Assembly: GCA_945828345.1 (NCBI GenBank)
Contig: CALZRA010000007.1
Coordinates: forward strand, 1-39,692
Direction: 5' to 3'
Length of the DNA: 39,692 nucleotides
Origin: an uncultured Bacteroidales bacterium
GTDB taxonomy: Bacteria > Bacteroidota > Bacteroidia > Bacteroidales > Bacteroidaceae
How positions within the stretch are numbered: position 1 is the stretch's first letter; the number at the start of each line of letters is the position of its first letter. The position numbers were made by a program, and so were the translations under genes. The notes under the pieces are model-generated. The model worked only from the letters and a program-made list of their open reading frames with translations. It did no database searches and had not been told where the DNA came from. This document shows positions 1 to 7,846 of this stretch, piece by piece.

Positions 1-19
1 TCAACCGGTTTCCTACGGA

Positions 20-85
20 GAATCAGAGAGGAGGAAGGGTTGGCGGAAGGGTTGAAGGATTTTTCAGAAGATAAATTTGCGTATA
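20..85 (-). repeat. Dispersed intergenic repeat, CCTTCAACCCTTC family, copy 1
   Basis: Read on the minus strand, this stretch has a TATACG block, an A-rich spacer, then CCTTCAACCCTTC and GCCAACCCTTC and a nearby TGATTCTC. The same ordered blocks occur in plus orientation at 39561-39630, so the window is bracketed by inverted copies. It lies downstream of coaE. No protein or known element was recognised. The rest of 1-201 contains a run of nine G (92-100) and no gene. Confidence 0.55.
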
Positions 86-201
86 GAGAGAGGGGGGGGG
101 AAGAAATACAACGCGAATTGCCGCAAATTGACCGCGAATGGAAGTAAATGATGATTCTCGGGCATTTCTTTGCCGCACGCGGCCTATGACCCCAGCTGCG
201 C

Positions 202-900
202 CTAATCGTTGTCGAGCACGTAATCGGCGAGTTCCAGTTTCTGTTGCTCGCTGAATTGCAGGGCTATCCATTCTTGTGCCTTGCTTTCGGAAATGTGGTC
301 GCGAGCCATAAGCCGCTGCAACTGGGTCTGGGCACTGACGTGGATGAGCAGCGAACTGTCTACCAAACGGTCAAAGCCTGACTCGAAGAGCAGGGCACAC
401 TCCATGAAGAGTACGCGCTGGGGCGGCAGGGTGATGAGCTGCTGTAAGCTGTCAAGCTGTTTGCGGGGAAAGGGGGGGGACAATAAAGGCTCTCTATGGC
501 GGGCTGGAAGATCATCTTCTTTATGGCGGGCTGGAAGCCCGCCCTCCCAGTGGTGGGCGACACGACGGGCAAAGGCTTCTGCCACGCGCGGATGAACGAT
601 GGCATCGACCTGGGCTGCATGGGCCTTGCCTTTACACAGCCAGGCGGCTAACTTGGACTTGACCAACTGTCCCTGTGCGTCGTAGAGGTCGCTACCTACC
701 AACTGGCTGAGCTGCCGGCGCACTTCGGGGTCGGTGCGGATGATGTGCTTCGCTTCGCTGTCGCAATAGAACACGGTGTGTCCCGCCTGCTCCAACTGGG
801 CGCAAACGTAGCTCTTGCCCGAGGCGATGCCGCCTGTGATGCCGATGAGGTGCAGGGAGGATGGGGGACGTTGCAGGTGGTCAGTCGTTTTCGGCTTCAT
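202..900 (-). CDS. coaE: Dephospho-CoA kinase
   Basis: This enzyme phosphorylates dephospho-CoA on the ribose 3'-OH, the last step of CoA synthesis, in the cytoplasm. The Walker A motif GITGGIASGKS is at about residues 20-30, followed by a D-x-E-A-K segment and the LLFES motif before the C-terminal helices. The start at 900 is preferred over 918 because it reduces overlap with the upstream ybbR-like gene (stop at 881). It is the last gene of nusB-yajC-ybbR-coaE. Oddity: between the HPRV motif and LLFES there are roughly 30 more residues than usual. They are encoded by copies of an intergenic GGCGGGCTGGAAG repeat (495-510 and 522-550) and a C8 run (472-479). The frame stays open, so the extra loop is apparently tolerated. 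Confidence 0.93.
   Translation of the reverse strand: MKPKTTDHLQRPPSSLHLIGITGGIASGKSYVCAQLEQAGHTVFYCDSEAKHIIRTDPEVRRQLSQLVGSDLYDAQGQLVKSKLAAWLCKGKAHAAQVDAIVHPRVAEAFARRVAHHWEGGLPARHKEDDLPARHREPLLSPPFPRKQLDSLQQLITLPPQRVLFMECALLFESGFDRLVDSSLLIHVSAQTQLQRLMARDHISESKAQEWIALQFSEQQKLELADYVLDND
495..550. repeat. REP-like palindromic repeat inside coaE
   Basis: A partial copy (495-510) and a full copy (522-550) of a palindromic unit containing GGCGGGCTGGAAGCCCGCC lie inside the coaE reading frame. The 26-bp core at 525-550 is identical to intergenic sequence at 3905-3930. In coaE it is translated as two related LPARH peptides. Confidence 0.85.
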
Positions 901-1870
901 AGTCGGGAATGTCTTCAATGACGTATTCTACGTCCTGGGGCCTGATGCGCACGTGTGACACGCCTGCGGGAATCGTCTTGAGTTGCAGGTGGCACTTGGT
1001 GCTCTTGTTTTTCAACAGTTCCTCGTAGTTCACAACGAGCACGAAGTTCTCGGCTGTTATCTGGCGGTAGAGTGCCATGCCGACCTGGAAGGTTACGTTC
1101 ACCGTGGCAGGGAAGGTGCGCAATTGTTTGGCGGCAGGGAAGTTGACTTGCTCGACGGGCACTTGCACGGTTTTCTCGACCAAGCGGTCCACGCAGAAGG
1201 TCAGGTTGACGTGGTCGGGCACGAACTTGGCTCCGCGCACCTTGCTGAACTCGGCCTTCAGTTCCAAGGTGTCCTGCAGGTTGGGCTGGTTGAGCGGCTT
1301 GAGATAGGCTCCGGTGATGGTGTCGAGCTGGGTCTTGGAGGCGTAGACCATGACCGAGTCGCAGCTCATCCGGGTAGAAGAAAGGGTGTAGAGCTGGCCG
1401 GGCTTGACCACGCCCTGCATGACGACGGGTACCCGCTTGCACTGGCCGTAATTATAGTAGAACTCCAGGGTGTCGGGCTTCACGCTGACGGTCTGTGTAC
1501 CGGCCATGAGCTGCGGTGCTATCTGCCGCAGGATTTCATTGCCCTGCACCACGGCGTGTCCCCGGGCGTTGGCGTAGGCATTGAAGTCTATCACCACCTT
1601 CTTGAAGGGGTGGGTGTAGCGATAGGCCAACAGCTGGCTGCCCTTGTCGCGCAGGGTGACGCGCAAGGTGTGGGGCAGTTCGGTGGTGATGACCACATTG
1701 CTGGGTACGTTTTGCAGCTCCAGACCGACCTGATACTCTTCCTCGTAGGTTTCGCTCAACGCCTGAAAGGCCCAGAACACGGTGGAAAGGGCCAGAAAGA
1801 AAAGGAATATCAGAAACTGCTTGTTCCAGAGCTTCGCAATATTTCGCTTGATGACTGAAACGGAGGACAT
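881..1870 (-). CDS. YbbR-like domain membrane-anchored protein
   Basis: A 329-residue protein with a short basic N-terminus and one membrane segment at about residues 19-36, followed by a large extracytoplasmic region of beta-rich repeats. It is recognised mainly from position: in Bacteroidales a YbbR-like protein usually sits between yajC and coaE, as here. YbbR domains in other phyla are linked to control of c-di-AMP cyclase, but no cyclase gene is in this window and that role is not shown for this protein. The 3' end overlaps the coaE start by about 20 bp, suggesting translational coupling. Confidence 0.75.
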   Translation of the reverse strand: MSSVSVIKRNIAKLWNKQFLIFLFFLALSTVFWAFQALSETYEEEYQVGLELQNVPSNVVITTELPHTLRVTLRDKGSQLLAYRYTHPFKKVVIDFNAYANARGHAVVQGNEILRQIAPQLMAGTQTVSVKPDTLEFYYNYGQCKRVPVVMQGVVKPGQLYTLSSTRMSCDSVMVYASKTQLDTITGAYLKPLNQPNLQDTLELKAEFSKVRGAKFVPDHVNLTFCVDRLVEKTVQVPVEQVNFPAAKQLRTFPATVNVTFQVGMALYRQITAENFVLVVNYEELLKNKSTKCHLQLKTIPAGVSHVRIRPQDVEYVIEDIPDYEAEND

Positions 1871-2341
1871 GGCGGAGGATGTGGTAGCGGGGTAAGGTTG
1901 CTTGCTGAGGTGATAAGGATGAGGTTATAATATTATTTGTGTTCCGCAGGTGCTTCCGGATTGTAGGACAAGCGTTCAGGGCACGCCCCGAAGGGGCAAA
2001 AGCACATAGCCCAGGGCATCGCCCTGGGTAGAACGAAGCGATGAAGGTCGCCCCGAAGGGGCAGAAGCGTTAGAACAAAGCGTCATTAACAAACGCTTTT
2101 GCCCTTTCAGGGCGCATTTGCGACGGTCTACCCACCCAGGGCGATGCCCTGGGCTGAGCGCTCATTGCCCTTTCAGGGCGTGCCTTGAACGCTTGTTTAC
2201 CTTCGGGGCGCAATGCCCTGGGTAGAACGAAGCGATGAAGGTCGCCCTGAACGCTTGTCAGCCAGCAATAAAAGCTTGCACAACTTACATTATTTACTAT
2301 CCCTCATAACCCAAAGGATTCCTCAATGAGCCAAAAGGGCA
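1871..2341. repeat. Intergenic region filled by nested palindromic repeats
   Basis: No gene is seen. An element at 1968-2196 begins with ACAAGCGTTCAGGGCACGCC and ends with its near-complement at 2176-2196. Between these arms are smaller palindromes of the forms GCCCCGAAGGGGC, CCCAGGGC-GCCCTGGG and GCCCTTTCAGGGC. A partial second copy follows to about 2260. Outside it are the motifs GATGAGGTTATAA (about 1918) and CCTCATAACCCAAAGGA (about 2303-2319), related to the long inverted repeats at 31011-31118 and 34461-34639. Related material recurs near 16970-17005 and 20473-20790. This interrupts an otherwise conserved operon between yajC and the ybbR-like gene. Confidence 0.8.
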
Positions 2342-2653
2342 TCAGGCTTTCTTCTCGTAAACGGGATTGATGGCATCCTTGGCAAAAACAATCTTGATGC
2401 CGGTTGCCACTTCGACCGTTACGGTGGCTTCTGCCTCATTGATGCTCTTCACCACACCATGGATGCCGCCGATGGTCACGATGGACTGGCCAACGGTCAG
2501 GCTGTTGCGGAACTTCTGGATTTCCTTCTGCTTCTTGTTCTGGGGACGGATCATGAAGAAGTACACGATGGCGAAGAGAACGACCATCATGATAATCATC
2601 TGCATACCGCCACCCTGCTGCTGGGGGGCAGCTTCCAAAATCATTGTATTCAT
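2342..2653 (-). CDS. yajC: Preprotein translocase subunit YajC
   Basis: A 103-residue protein matching YajC, the small accessory subunit that associates with SecDF and the Sec translocon in the inner membrane. A short N-terminal region with a QQQGGG stretch precedes one membrane segment (about residues 17-36) ending in FFMIRPQNKKQKE, the family signature. It is followed by a small cytoplasmic domain with VGQ-VTIGGIHGVV. It lies 54 bp downstream of nusB in the same direction, a pairing common in Bacteroidales. Length and motifs are normal for the family. Confidence 0.95.
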   Translation of the reverse strand: MNTMILEAAPQQQGGGMQMIIMMVVLFAIVYFFMIRPQNKKQKEIQKFRNSLTVGQSIVTIGGIHGVVKSINEAEATVTVEVATGIKIVFAKDAINPVYEKKA

Positions 2654-2707
2654 TTGCGATTGATGTTAATGTGTTAGCTAAATTACGTATTCCGACCTGC
2701 ATGAGCC

Positions 2708-3649
2708 CTACCGGCGCACCTTGCTGATGCGGCCTTCGCTGGTCAGCCGCTTCACGATGCCGTCGAGCATACCGTTGATGTAGGAGGAGCTGCGCGGTGT
2801 GCTGTACACCTTGGCGATGTCGAGGTATTCGTTGAAGGAAACGTTCAGCGGAATAGAGTCGAAGGTCAGGATTTCGGCCAGGGCAATCTGCATGATGACC
2901 ACATCCATGAAGGCCAGTCGGTTGAACTCCCAGTTCTTGGTGCTCTGGCGGATGATGTCGCGCAGTTCAGGACCGCGTTCGAGCGTGGAGCGGAACAGGC
3001 GGCTGGCGAACTCGCGGTCTTCGTCGACTGCATACATCGGCAGCAGGGGCTGCTCGGCATCACTGTTCTCGGTGAAGCGTTTGATCGTTTTCAGCACGAA
3101 AGAGTCGACCACCGTCTTGTCGTCGTTCCAGTAGAGCGAATGGTCTTCGATCAGGTTGTCGAAGTCTTCATTTCCCACCACGTATGTCTTGTAGAGCTTA
3201 CGCACCAGTTCGCGGTCGGCCTCATAGGAGAAGTCCTCCTTGCTGAGGTAGAGTTGGAAAATGTCGTTTTCGGTGAACAAGGCATAGAGTCTTTTGACGA
3301 ACGAATCCTCTTCGACCCACTGGCCTTTACGATTCTCCTGATAGTCCAGCAGCGCATTGTTGAGTGCCAGCTGCTGCAAAAACTTGTTTTCGGCAAACTG
3401 TTTGTCGGGCGACACCCCGCCCACTACGGTTCCTGTGCGTTGCTCGCGTGCTTCACGAACGGCATTCTTTCGTTCGGCATACTTCTTCAACTCCACCAGC
3501 AGAGAAAGCAGGTATTCGTAGAGTTCGTAAGCCTTCTGCAAGGAGAAATTCAGCTCCTTCTCGGCCACTTCGAGCGTTTTGCCTTCATTCTGATAATACG
3601 CGTAAACGAGCTGAACCACTTTCAGCCTTATCAGTTCTCTGTTAATCAT
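2708..3649 (-). CDS. nusB: Transcription antitermination protein NusB, long Bacteroidetes form
   Basis: About 313 residues, longer than the roughly 140 of E. coli NusB. Bacteroidetes proteins typically carry an extended N-terminal half. The all-helical NusB domain is in the last ~80 residues (NWEFNRLAFMDVVIMQIALAEIL and a YIDG-like SSYINGMLDGIVKRL end). NusB pairs with NusE/S10 on boxA RNA during rRNA antitermination. I chose the ATG at 3649 (MINRELIRLKVVQ), which gives the usual N-terminus; an in-frame codon at 3661 is the alternative. It is the first gene of the operon, with a -7 box at 3677-3685 supplied by a dispersed hairpin repeat. Confidence 0.9.
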   Translation of the reverse strand: MINRELIRLKVVQLVYAYYQNEGKTLEVAEKELNFSLQKAYELYEYLLSLLVELKKYAERKNAVREAREQRTGTVVGGVSPDKQFAENKFLQQLALNNALLDYQENRKGQWVEEDSFVKRLYALFTENDIFQLYLSKEDFSYEADRELVRKLYKTYVVGNEDFDNLIEDHSLYWNDDKTVVDSFVLKTIKRFTENSDAEQPLLPMYAVDEDREFASRLFRSTLERGPELRDIIRQSTKNWEFNRLAFMDVVIMQIALAEILTFDSIPLNVSFNEYLDIAKVYSTPRSSSYINGMLDGIVKRLTSEGRISKVRR

Positions 3650-3676
3650 AATAATGCACAATTCTTCTTTCAGGGG

Positions 3677-3685
3677 GCAAAGTTA
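3677..3685 (-). promoter_or_regulatory. -7 promoter box for nusB operon
   Basis: On the minus strand this reads TAACTTTGC, a match to the Bacteroidetes -7 consensus TAnnTTTG, 28 bp upstream of the chosen nusB ATG. No clear TTTG at -33 was found. The box is one arm of the outer stem of the hairpin repeat at 3677-3870. Confidence 0.55.
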
Positions 3686-3870
3686 GTGCAAGGTGAGAGA
3701 AGTGCAAAAGGAAAACCAAAAAGTTTTACTTTTGCACTTCCGAGCCGCAGCCTAACTTATCAAAAGTTAGTGCAAGGTGAGCGCATAGAAAAGAAAAAAC
3801 GTGTTTTTTATTTTTCTATGCCGAGCCGCAGCCTAACTTCGCGAAGCAGAGTTAGTGCAAGGTGAGTGAA
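3677..3870. repeat. Hairpin-promoter repeat, two tandem units (nusB copy)
   Basis: Each unit reads GTTAGTGCAAGGTGAG, an inner inverted repeat, then GAGCCGCAGCCTAAC. The first inner stem is GAAGTGCAAAAG (3699-3710) with its exact complement at 3729-3740. The second is CATAGAAAAG-rich with its complement ending at about 3821. The outer arms GTTAG/CTAAC also pair. Related units with different but still complementary stems are at 13112-13200, about 16770-16894 and 20197-20465. Confidence 0.85.
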
Positions 3871-3904
3871 GTGTAAAAGAAAAGCTGAAAGTTTTTCATA
3901 ATAA

Positions 3905-3990
3905 GGCGGGCTGGAAGCCCGCCCTCCCAGTCGTTAGCGCTACAAGCCGGCTGTTGTCATGCGAATAAGAGGCGACGGTGCACTGGGAGG
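3905..3990. repeat. REP-like palindrome, intergenic copy
   Basis: Positions 3905-3930 are identical to 525-550 inside coaE. A complementary CTGGGAGGGCG lies at about 3980-3990, so the region can form a larger hairpin. Confidence 0.75.
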
Positions 3991-4023
3991 GCGTGGCAAA
4001 GGGTAAATCTTGCGTTTCCATCG

Positions 4024-4106
4024 AAGTATATCTTACTTGGTCCAAGAAGATATCTTACTTGGCCGGAGAAGATATCTTACTTGGCCGAAGAAGATATCTT
4101 CTTTCG
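4024..4106. repeat. Four direct repeats with 22-bp period
   Basis: The block TATCTTACTTGG recurs with TATCTT at 4029, 4051, 4073 and 4095, exactly 22 bp apart; the last copy is degenerate. Each later copy contains the palindrome AAGATATCTT. The array ends about 59 bp upstream of a -33/-7 pair for the gene at 4240. The arrangement suits cooperative binding of a regulator on one helix face, but that is inference. Confidence 0.8.
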
Positions 4107-4164
4107 AGAGTGGAGTGCAACTGATTGTTGTAGCCCTAAAGAAAGCATAAACATGGCACAAGAA

Positions 4165-4196
4165 TTTGGTTATATGATAATTTGTGCGTAACCTTG
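4165..4196 (+). promoter_or_regulatory. Bacteroidetes-type promoter for the AAA-ATPase gene
   Basis: TTTG at 4165-4168 and TAACCTTG at 4189-4196 (one mismatch to TAnnTTTG) are separated by 20 bp, close to the usual spacing. The ATG lies 44 bp further on. Confidence 0.5.
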
Positions 4197-4239
4197 CAAC
4201 GAAATGCGGGCTTACCTCTCCTGCAACAGACATGAAGCT

Positions 4240-5844
4240 ATGGGTACATATATAAATAAAGGCAATAATGCATTCCGTGACATTGTCAGCCACGAGTATG
4301 TTGACAAGACTTCGCTGATACCTCTGGTCAATGCCACGCTCAACTCTGAGTGTCGCTACAGTTGCGTCACACGCTGCCGCCGCTTCGGCAAGTCGATGGC
4401 GGCAAAGATGCTGTGTGCCTATTACGACAAGTCGTGCGACTCGCGCGAACTGTTTGTGGGATTGAAGGCAGGGAAGGACAAGTCGTTCGAGACTTATCTC
4501 AACAAGTACAGTGTGCTTTATCTCGACGTGACTTCATTCACAGCACGGCCTGAATTGCGTGTGAATATCGTGCGACACATTCAGGATGAGATTATTTACG
4601 AATTAAAAGAAGCATTTCCGGATGTAAAATATAAGGAGAACTCCGACCTTATGGATACGCTCGCCTCGATTCACGAAGCTACAGGAGAGAAGTTCTTCTT
4701 TATCATCGACGAGTGGGACGCTATCTGCCGCGAGTTTCCTAATCGCCAGAAGATGAAGGGCGACCCTGAAACGGTCTCTCCCACCATTTTGGACGAGTAT
4801 GTCATGCTGCTTCGCCGCTTGTTCAAGACCCAAGATTCTGATGAGGTTTTTGCCGGGGCCTATCTCACAGGCATTCTGCCAATCAAACGATATAACACCG
4901 AGTCGGCGCTGAACAACTTCAACGAATACTCCATGATTGACCCTGCATATCTTGCATCTTGTTATGGCTTTACCGAAGATGAGGTACGCGAATTGGCACA
5001 ACAGCATAATGCATCTACGGAAGACCTGAAACAATGGTATGACGGATATCATATCGGTAGGGAAAAGAGCATCTACAATCCTTATTCGGTAATGAAAGCC
5101 CTGCAGCGTGGAGTTTGTCGAAGCTATTGGACAACTACCGGAGCATACGATTCGGTAGTCACCTATATCCAGATGAACTACGACGGACTGAAGGACGACA
5201 TCATCCGTATGCTGTCGGGAGAGCGCGTGGATGTAGACACCACAGAGTTCCTTAATGACATGCATATCATAAGGAGCAAGAACGATGTACTCACCGTGCT
5301 CATTCATCTGGGGTATCTGGCATACGATGGTGACGCACAAGAATGTTTCATACCCAACAAGGAGGTGGCCGACGAACTGAACAACGCCATAAAGGCTACA
5401 TCCTGGGAACCATTGATCAAGACCATACAAAATTCCAAGGGCCTTCTCAATGCCACCCTCTCAGGCAACGGGCAAGCCGTGGCCTCAGCCATCGACCTGA
5501 CTCACGACGAGCACACGAGCATACTCTCCTACAACGACGAGAACTCCCTCGCCTGTGTGCTCACCATCGCGTATATATGGGCGAAGAACGAGTATGTCAT
5601 CCACCGCGAGTATGCCACTGGCAAGGGCTATGCCGATCTGGTGATGATTCCACGCCGCAACGTCAGCAAGCCGGCCCTTGTCGTAGAATTGAAATTCAAC
5701 CACTCTGCCGATACGGCCATCGACCAGATAAAGCGCAAGCAATACCCCGCGAAGTTAGTGGAATACACCGGCGACATCCTGCTCGTGGGCATCAACTATG
5801 ACAAGGAGACGAAGCAACATACTTGTAAGATAGAACGGATCTGA
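4240..5844 (+). CDS. AAA-ATPase-like / PD-(D/E)XK nuclease-like protein
   Basis: About 534 residues. The N-terminal domain matches the AAA-ATPase_like family abundant in Bacteroidetes: YVDKTSLI, then an RRFGKSMAAKML nucleotide-binding loop in place of a standard Walker A, and FFFIIDEWDAI as Walker B. The C-terminal part ends in a PD-(D/E)XK-like core (GYADLVMIP, then ALVVELKFN, then a Q-rich helix). Family members are multicopy and of unknown function; a nuclease or defence/mobility role is often guessed but unproven. The start at 4240 matches the family N-terminus (MGTYINKGNNAF) better than 4204. It is a lone plus-strand gene among minus-strand genes, with more A+T-rich codon choice in its first half than its neighbours, so it may be acquired. 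A strong terminator follows. Confidence 0.85.
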   Translation: MGTYINKGNNAFRDIVSHEYVDKTSLIPLVNATLNSECRYSCVTRCRRFGKSMAAKMLCAYYDKSCDSRELFVGLKAGKDKSFETYLNKYSVLYLDVTSFTARPELRVNIVRHIQDEIIYELKEAFPDVKYKENSDLMDTLASIHEATGEKFFFIIDEWDAICREFPNRQKMKGDPETVSPTILDEYVMLLRRLFKTQDSDEVFAGAYLTGILPIKRYNTESALNNFNEYSMIDPAYLASCYGFTEDEVRELAQQHNASTEDLKQWYDGYHIGREKSIYNPYSVMKALQRGVCRSYWTTTGAYDSVVTYIQMNYDGLKDDIIRMLSGERVDVDTTEFLNDMHIIRSKNDVLTVLIHLGYLAYDGDAQECFIPNKEVADELNNAIKATSWEPLIKTIQNSKGLLNATLSGNGQAVASAIDLTHDEHTSILSYNDENSLACVLTIAYIWAKNEYVIHREYATGKGYADLVMIPRRNVSKPALVVELKFNHSADTAIDQIKRKQYPAKLVEYTGDILLVGINYDKETKQHTCKIERI

Positions 5845-5881
5845 CGGGGCCATATTGTGACTCTGTAGCTGGATACTGACA

Positions 5882-5920
5882 AGCCCTCTCCTCGACCGGC
5901 ATCGAGGAGAGGGCTTTGTT
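5882..5920 (+). terminator. Rho-independent terminator after the AAA-ATPase gene
   Basis: AGCCCTCTCCTCGA (5882-5895) pairs perfectly with TCGAGGAGAGGGCT (5902-5915) across a 6-nt loop and runs into TTTGTT. It starts 38 bp after the stop codon. Confidence 0.9.
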
Positions 5921-6007
5921 GGGATTTCGGCTTGAGCCCTTTGTTGCCATTTCGGGTTTTGTATGTTAGGCTCTAATATCCAGCTTGTCCCAATGGGCCA
6001 AACGCCA

Positions 6008-6622
6008 TCAACGGCGTATGAGGGCAGCCAGGATGTACATTTGCATCATGGCTACAGCGCGGGCATTCTCACCTCCGTTGGGGATGATGATGTCGGCATA
6101 CTGCTTGGTGGGTTCAATGAACTCGTCGTGCATGGGCTTCAGGACGTTGCGGTATTTGCTGATGAGCATTTCAAGCGGATGACCACGCTCGGCAATATCG
6201 CGCTCTATGACGCGCAGCAACCGTTCATCGGGTTCGGCATCGACAAAAATTTTCAAGTCCATCAGGTCGCGCAACTGCTTGTCGTAGAGGGTCATGATGC
6301 CTTCTACTATAATCACTTCGCGCGGCTCGACACGGATGGTTTCGGCGAGCCGGGTGCAGGTAAGATAGGAATAGGTGGGCTGTTCGATCGCCCTTCCGTG
6401 GCGCAACTCGTCGATTTGATGCGCCAGCAGCGGCCACTCGAAAGCATCGGGGTGGTCGAAGTTGGTGAGCTTGCGCACTGCGAGGGGCAGGTGTGACTGG
6501 TCGTTGTAATATGAGTCCTGAGGTATGACAGCTACTGTGTCGGGGGGCAGGGTATCGACAATCTTACGCACCACGGTGGTCTTGCCCGATCCCGTGCCGC
6601 CTGCTATTCCTATAATGAGCAT
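6008..6622 (-). CDS. udk: Uridine kinase
   Basis: A 204-residue protein with the P-loop GIAGGTGSGKTT at residues 5-16. The family motifs QDSYYND, NFDHPDAFEW and VEGIMTLYD follow in order. It phosphorylates uridine and cytidine with ATP or GTP in pyrimidine salvage, in the cytoplasm. Length is normal. The gene is apparently alone, with the LytTR regulator gene ending 240 bp upstream. A weak -7-like TAACTTCGC lies at 6647-6655 on the minus strand. Confidence 0.95.
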   Translation of the reverse strand: MLIIGIAGGTGSGKTTVVRKIVDTLPPDTVAVIPQDSYYNDQSHLPLAVRKLTNFDHPDAFEWPLLAHQIDELRHGRAIEQPTYSYLTCTRLAETIRVEPREVIIVEGIMTLYDKQLRDLMDLKIFVDAEPDERLLRVIERDIAERGHPLEMLISKYRNVLKPMHDEFIEPTKQYADIIIPNGGENARAVAMMQMYILAALIRR

Positions 6623-6863
6623 GGTATAAAGGTATTGGATTCTGCGGCGAAGTTACGCTTTTTTGTCAAACCCGTGCGTTGATTTCATTAAAATGTAGGG
6701 GAGAAGTACACCGGCAGGCATACAAGAATAGCTCCAGAGGCCTGCGTAAAGGGATAGGAACTTGAAAAAAGGTGTGCAGGGCGCATCCGGAGCTAAGAAT
6801 GGGGCAGTGGTGGAAACACTGCTGTTTAATCATCCCGAAAAGTTGTCTGTGAGGCAAGAGTTG

Positions 6864-7622
6864 CTACAACATTTCGAATTGTTCTTTCAACTTCGAGAAA
6901 TACCGCCGCGAGGCGATGATTTCGAGGTGTTCAAACGGTGGGGCAAGGCGGCACCGTTGGGTATTGTTCTCAACTGCGCTGAGGTAGGTGAGGTTGATGA
7001 TGCAGGTGTTGCTGATGCGAACCAACGAGGGTGAAAGTTCGAGCAGGTCGGAGGCCGACGTGCCACGCTTGAGCGTGTAGGTGGTACAGTCGGTCAGCAT
7101 CAGCTGCCAAGAGCGTTGCAGGCTGTTGTAGTTGAACAGCAGGATTTGTTGCGTTGTGATGAAGAGCAGTTCGCTCACGGTCTGAATGGCCAGCTTGCGC
7201 GGTCCGCTCAGGTTGGCTGCGGGCTGCATGCGCTGGCGGTTTGTATGCGCTTCGGCCAATCGTTCCACCACAGTACGCAGCTCGCTCTGCTTGTAGGGCT
7301 TGAGCAGAAAGTCGAAGGCTGACTGGCGGATGGCATCAATCATATAGTCGGGGAAGGCCGAATAGAACACCACCTTGAAACTAAAGTTGATGTGTTGCCG
7401 CACGGACTGCAAGAATTCAAGGCCCGACTTGCCCGGTACTTCCACGTCGAGGAAAAGCACATCGGGGTGTACCTCCAGCATGGGCAGGGTGGCTTCGGAG
7501 TAGTTGCTGTAGGTGTACACTTCGCTCACCTGCTCAAATTGACGCAAGTCGGCGGACAGACTTTCGAGTGCCGCGGCGTTGTCGTCGACTATGAATACAA
7601 TGAGACCCTTTTTTTCGTTCAT
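6864..7622 (-). CDS. LytTR-family response regulator
   Basis: A 252-residue regulator. The receiver domain has VDDN at residues 12-15, phosphoacceptor Asp59 in VLFLDVEVPGKSG, and conserved Lys108 in FDFLLKPY. The C-terminal LytTR DNA-binding domain (about residues 155-250) contains LLFITTQQILLFNYN and SLVRISNTCIINLTYL. Such regulators usually work with a 7TM-type histidine kinase, but none is adjacent, so it is an orphan in this window. The ATG at 7622 is preferred over an upstream TTG at 7637. Three 21-bp-spaced direct repeats lie just upstream of its -7 box; that spacing is typical of LytTR sites, so autoregulation is plausible. Confidence 0.92.
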   Translation of the reverse strand: MNEKKGLIVFIVDDNAAALESLSADLRQFEQVSEVYTYSNYSEATLPMLEVHPDVLFLDVEVPGKSGLEFLQSVRQHINFSFKVVFYSAFPDYMIDAIRQSAFDFLLKPYKQSELRTVVERLAEAHTNRQRMQPAANLSGPRKLAIQTVSELLFITTQQILLFNYNSLQRSWQLMLTDCTTYTLKRGTSASDLLELSPSLVRISNTCIINLTYLSAVENNTQRCRLAPPFEHLEIIASRRYFSKLKEQFEML

Positions 7623-7664
7623 CCTGTCAAACTTCAATGTCGGGGAGGTTGGTTGTTACCGAAG

Positions 7665-7673
7665 GCAAAAGTA
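7665..7673 (-). promoter_or_regulatory. -7 promoter box for the LytTR regulator gene
   Basis: The minus strand reads TACTTTTGC, matching TAnnTTTG, 43 bp upstream of the ATG at 7622. A -33 TTTG at ideal spacing was not seen. Confidence 0.5.
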
Positions 7674-7713
7674 CATCTTTTTGCGTTTATGTTTTTTGCA
7701 TTATGCGGCCGTT

Positions 7714-7771
7714 GGGCTTAGGCGGCTCACCGTCTGGCCTAAGCGGTTGAAAATCGGGCTTGAGCGGTTGG
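7714..7771. repeat. Three direct repeats with 21-bp period upstream of LytTR gene
   Basis: The blocks GGCTTAGGCGGCT, GGCCTAAGCGGTTG and GGCTTGAGCGGTTG are aligned at T7719, T7740 and T7761, 21 bp apart. The nearest copy starts about 41 bp upstream of the -7 box at 7665-7673. LytTR proteins commonly bind direct repeats with about this centre-to-centre spacing. Confidence 0.65.
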
Positions 7772-7846
7772 CTTTTTTTAGAAAGGACATAATCCCGTGC
7801 CCTACCCTACACTACGGCCTGCCGTAAAATGCGGCGTGAATACAAC

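Noticed and set aside
3677..3865. Possible small protein across the hairpin repeats (also 20206-20598)
   Set aside because: The frame exists only because repeat units are multiples compatible with reading through; the sequence is palindromic, dispersed and better explained as structured noncoding DNA.
4240..5844. Known anti-phage defence gene
   Set aside because: The AAA/PD-(D/E)XK architecture alone does not match a named defence system; no partner genes are nearby.
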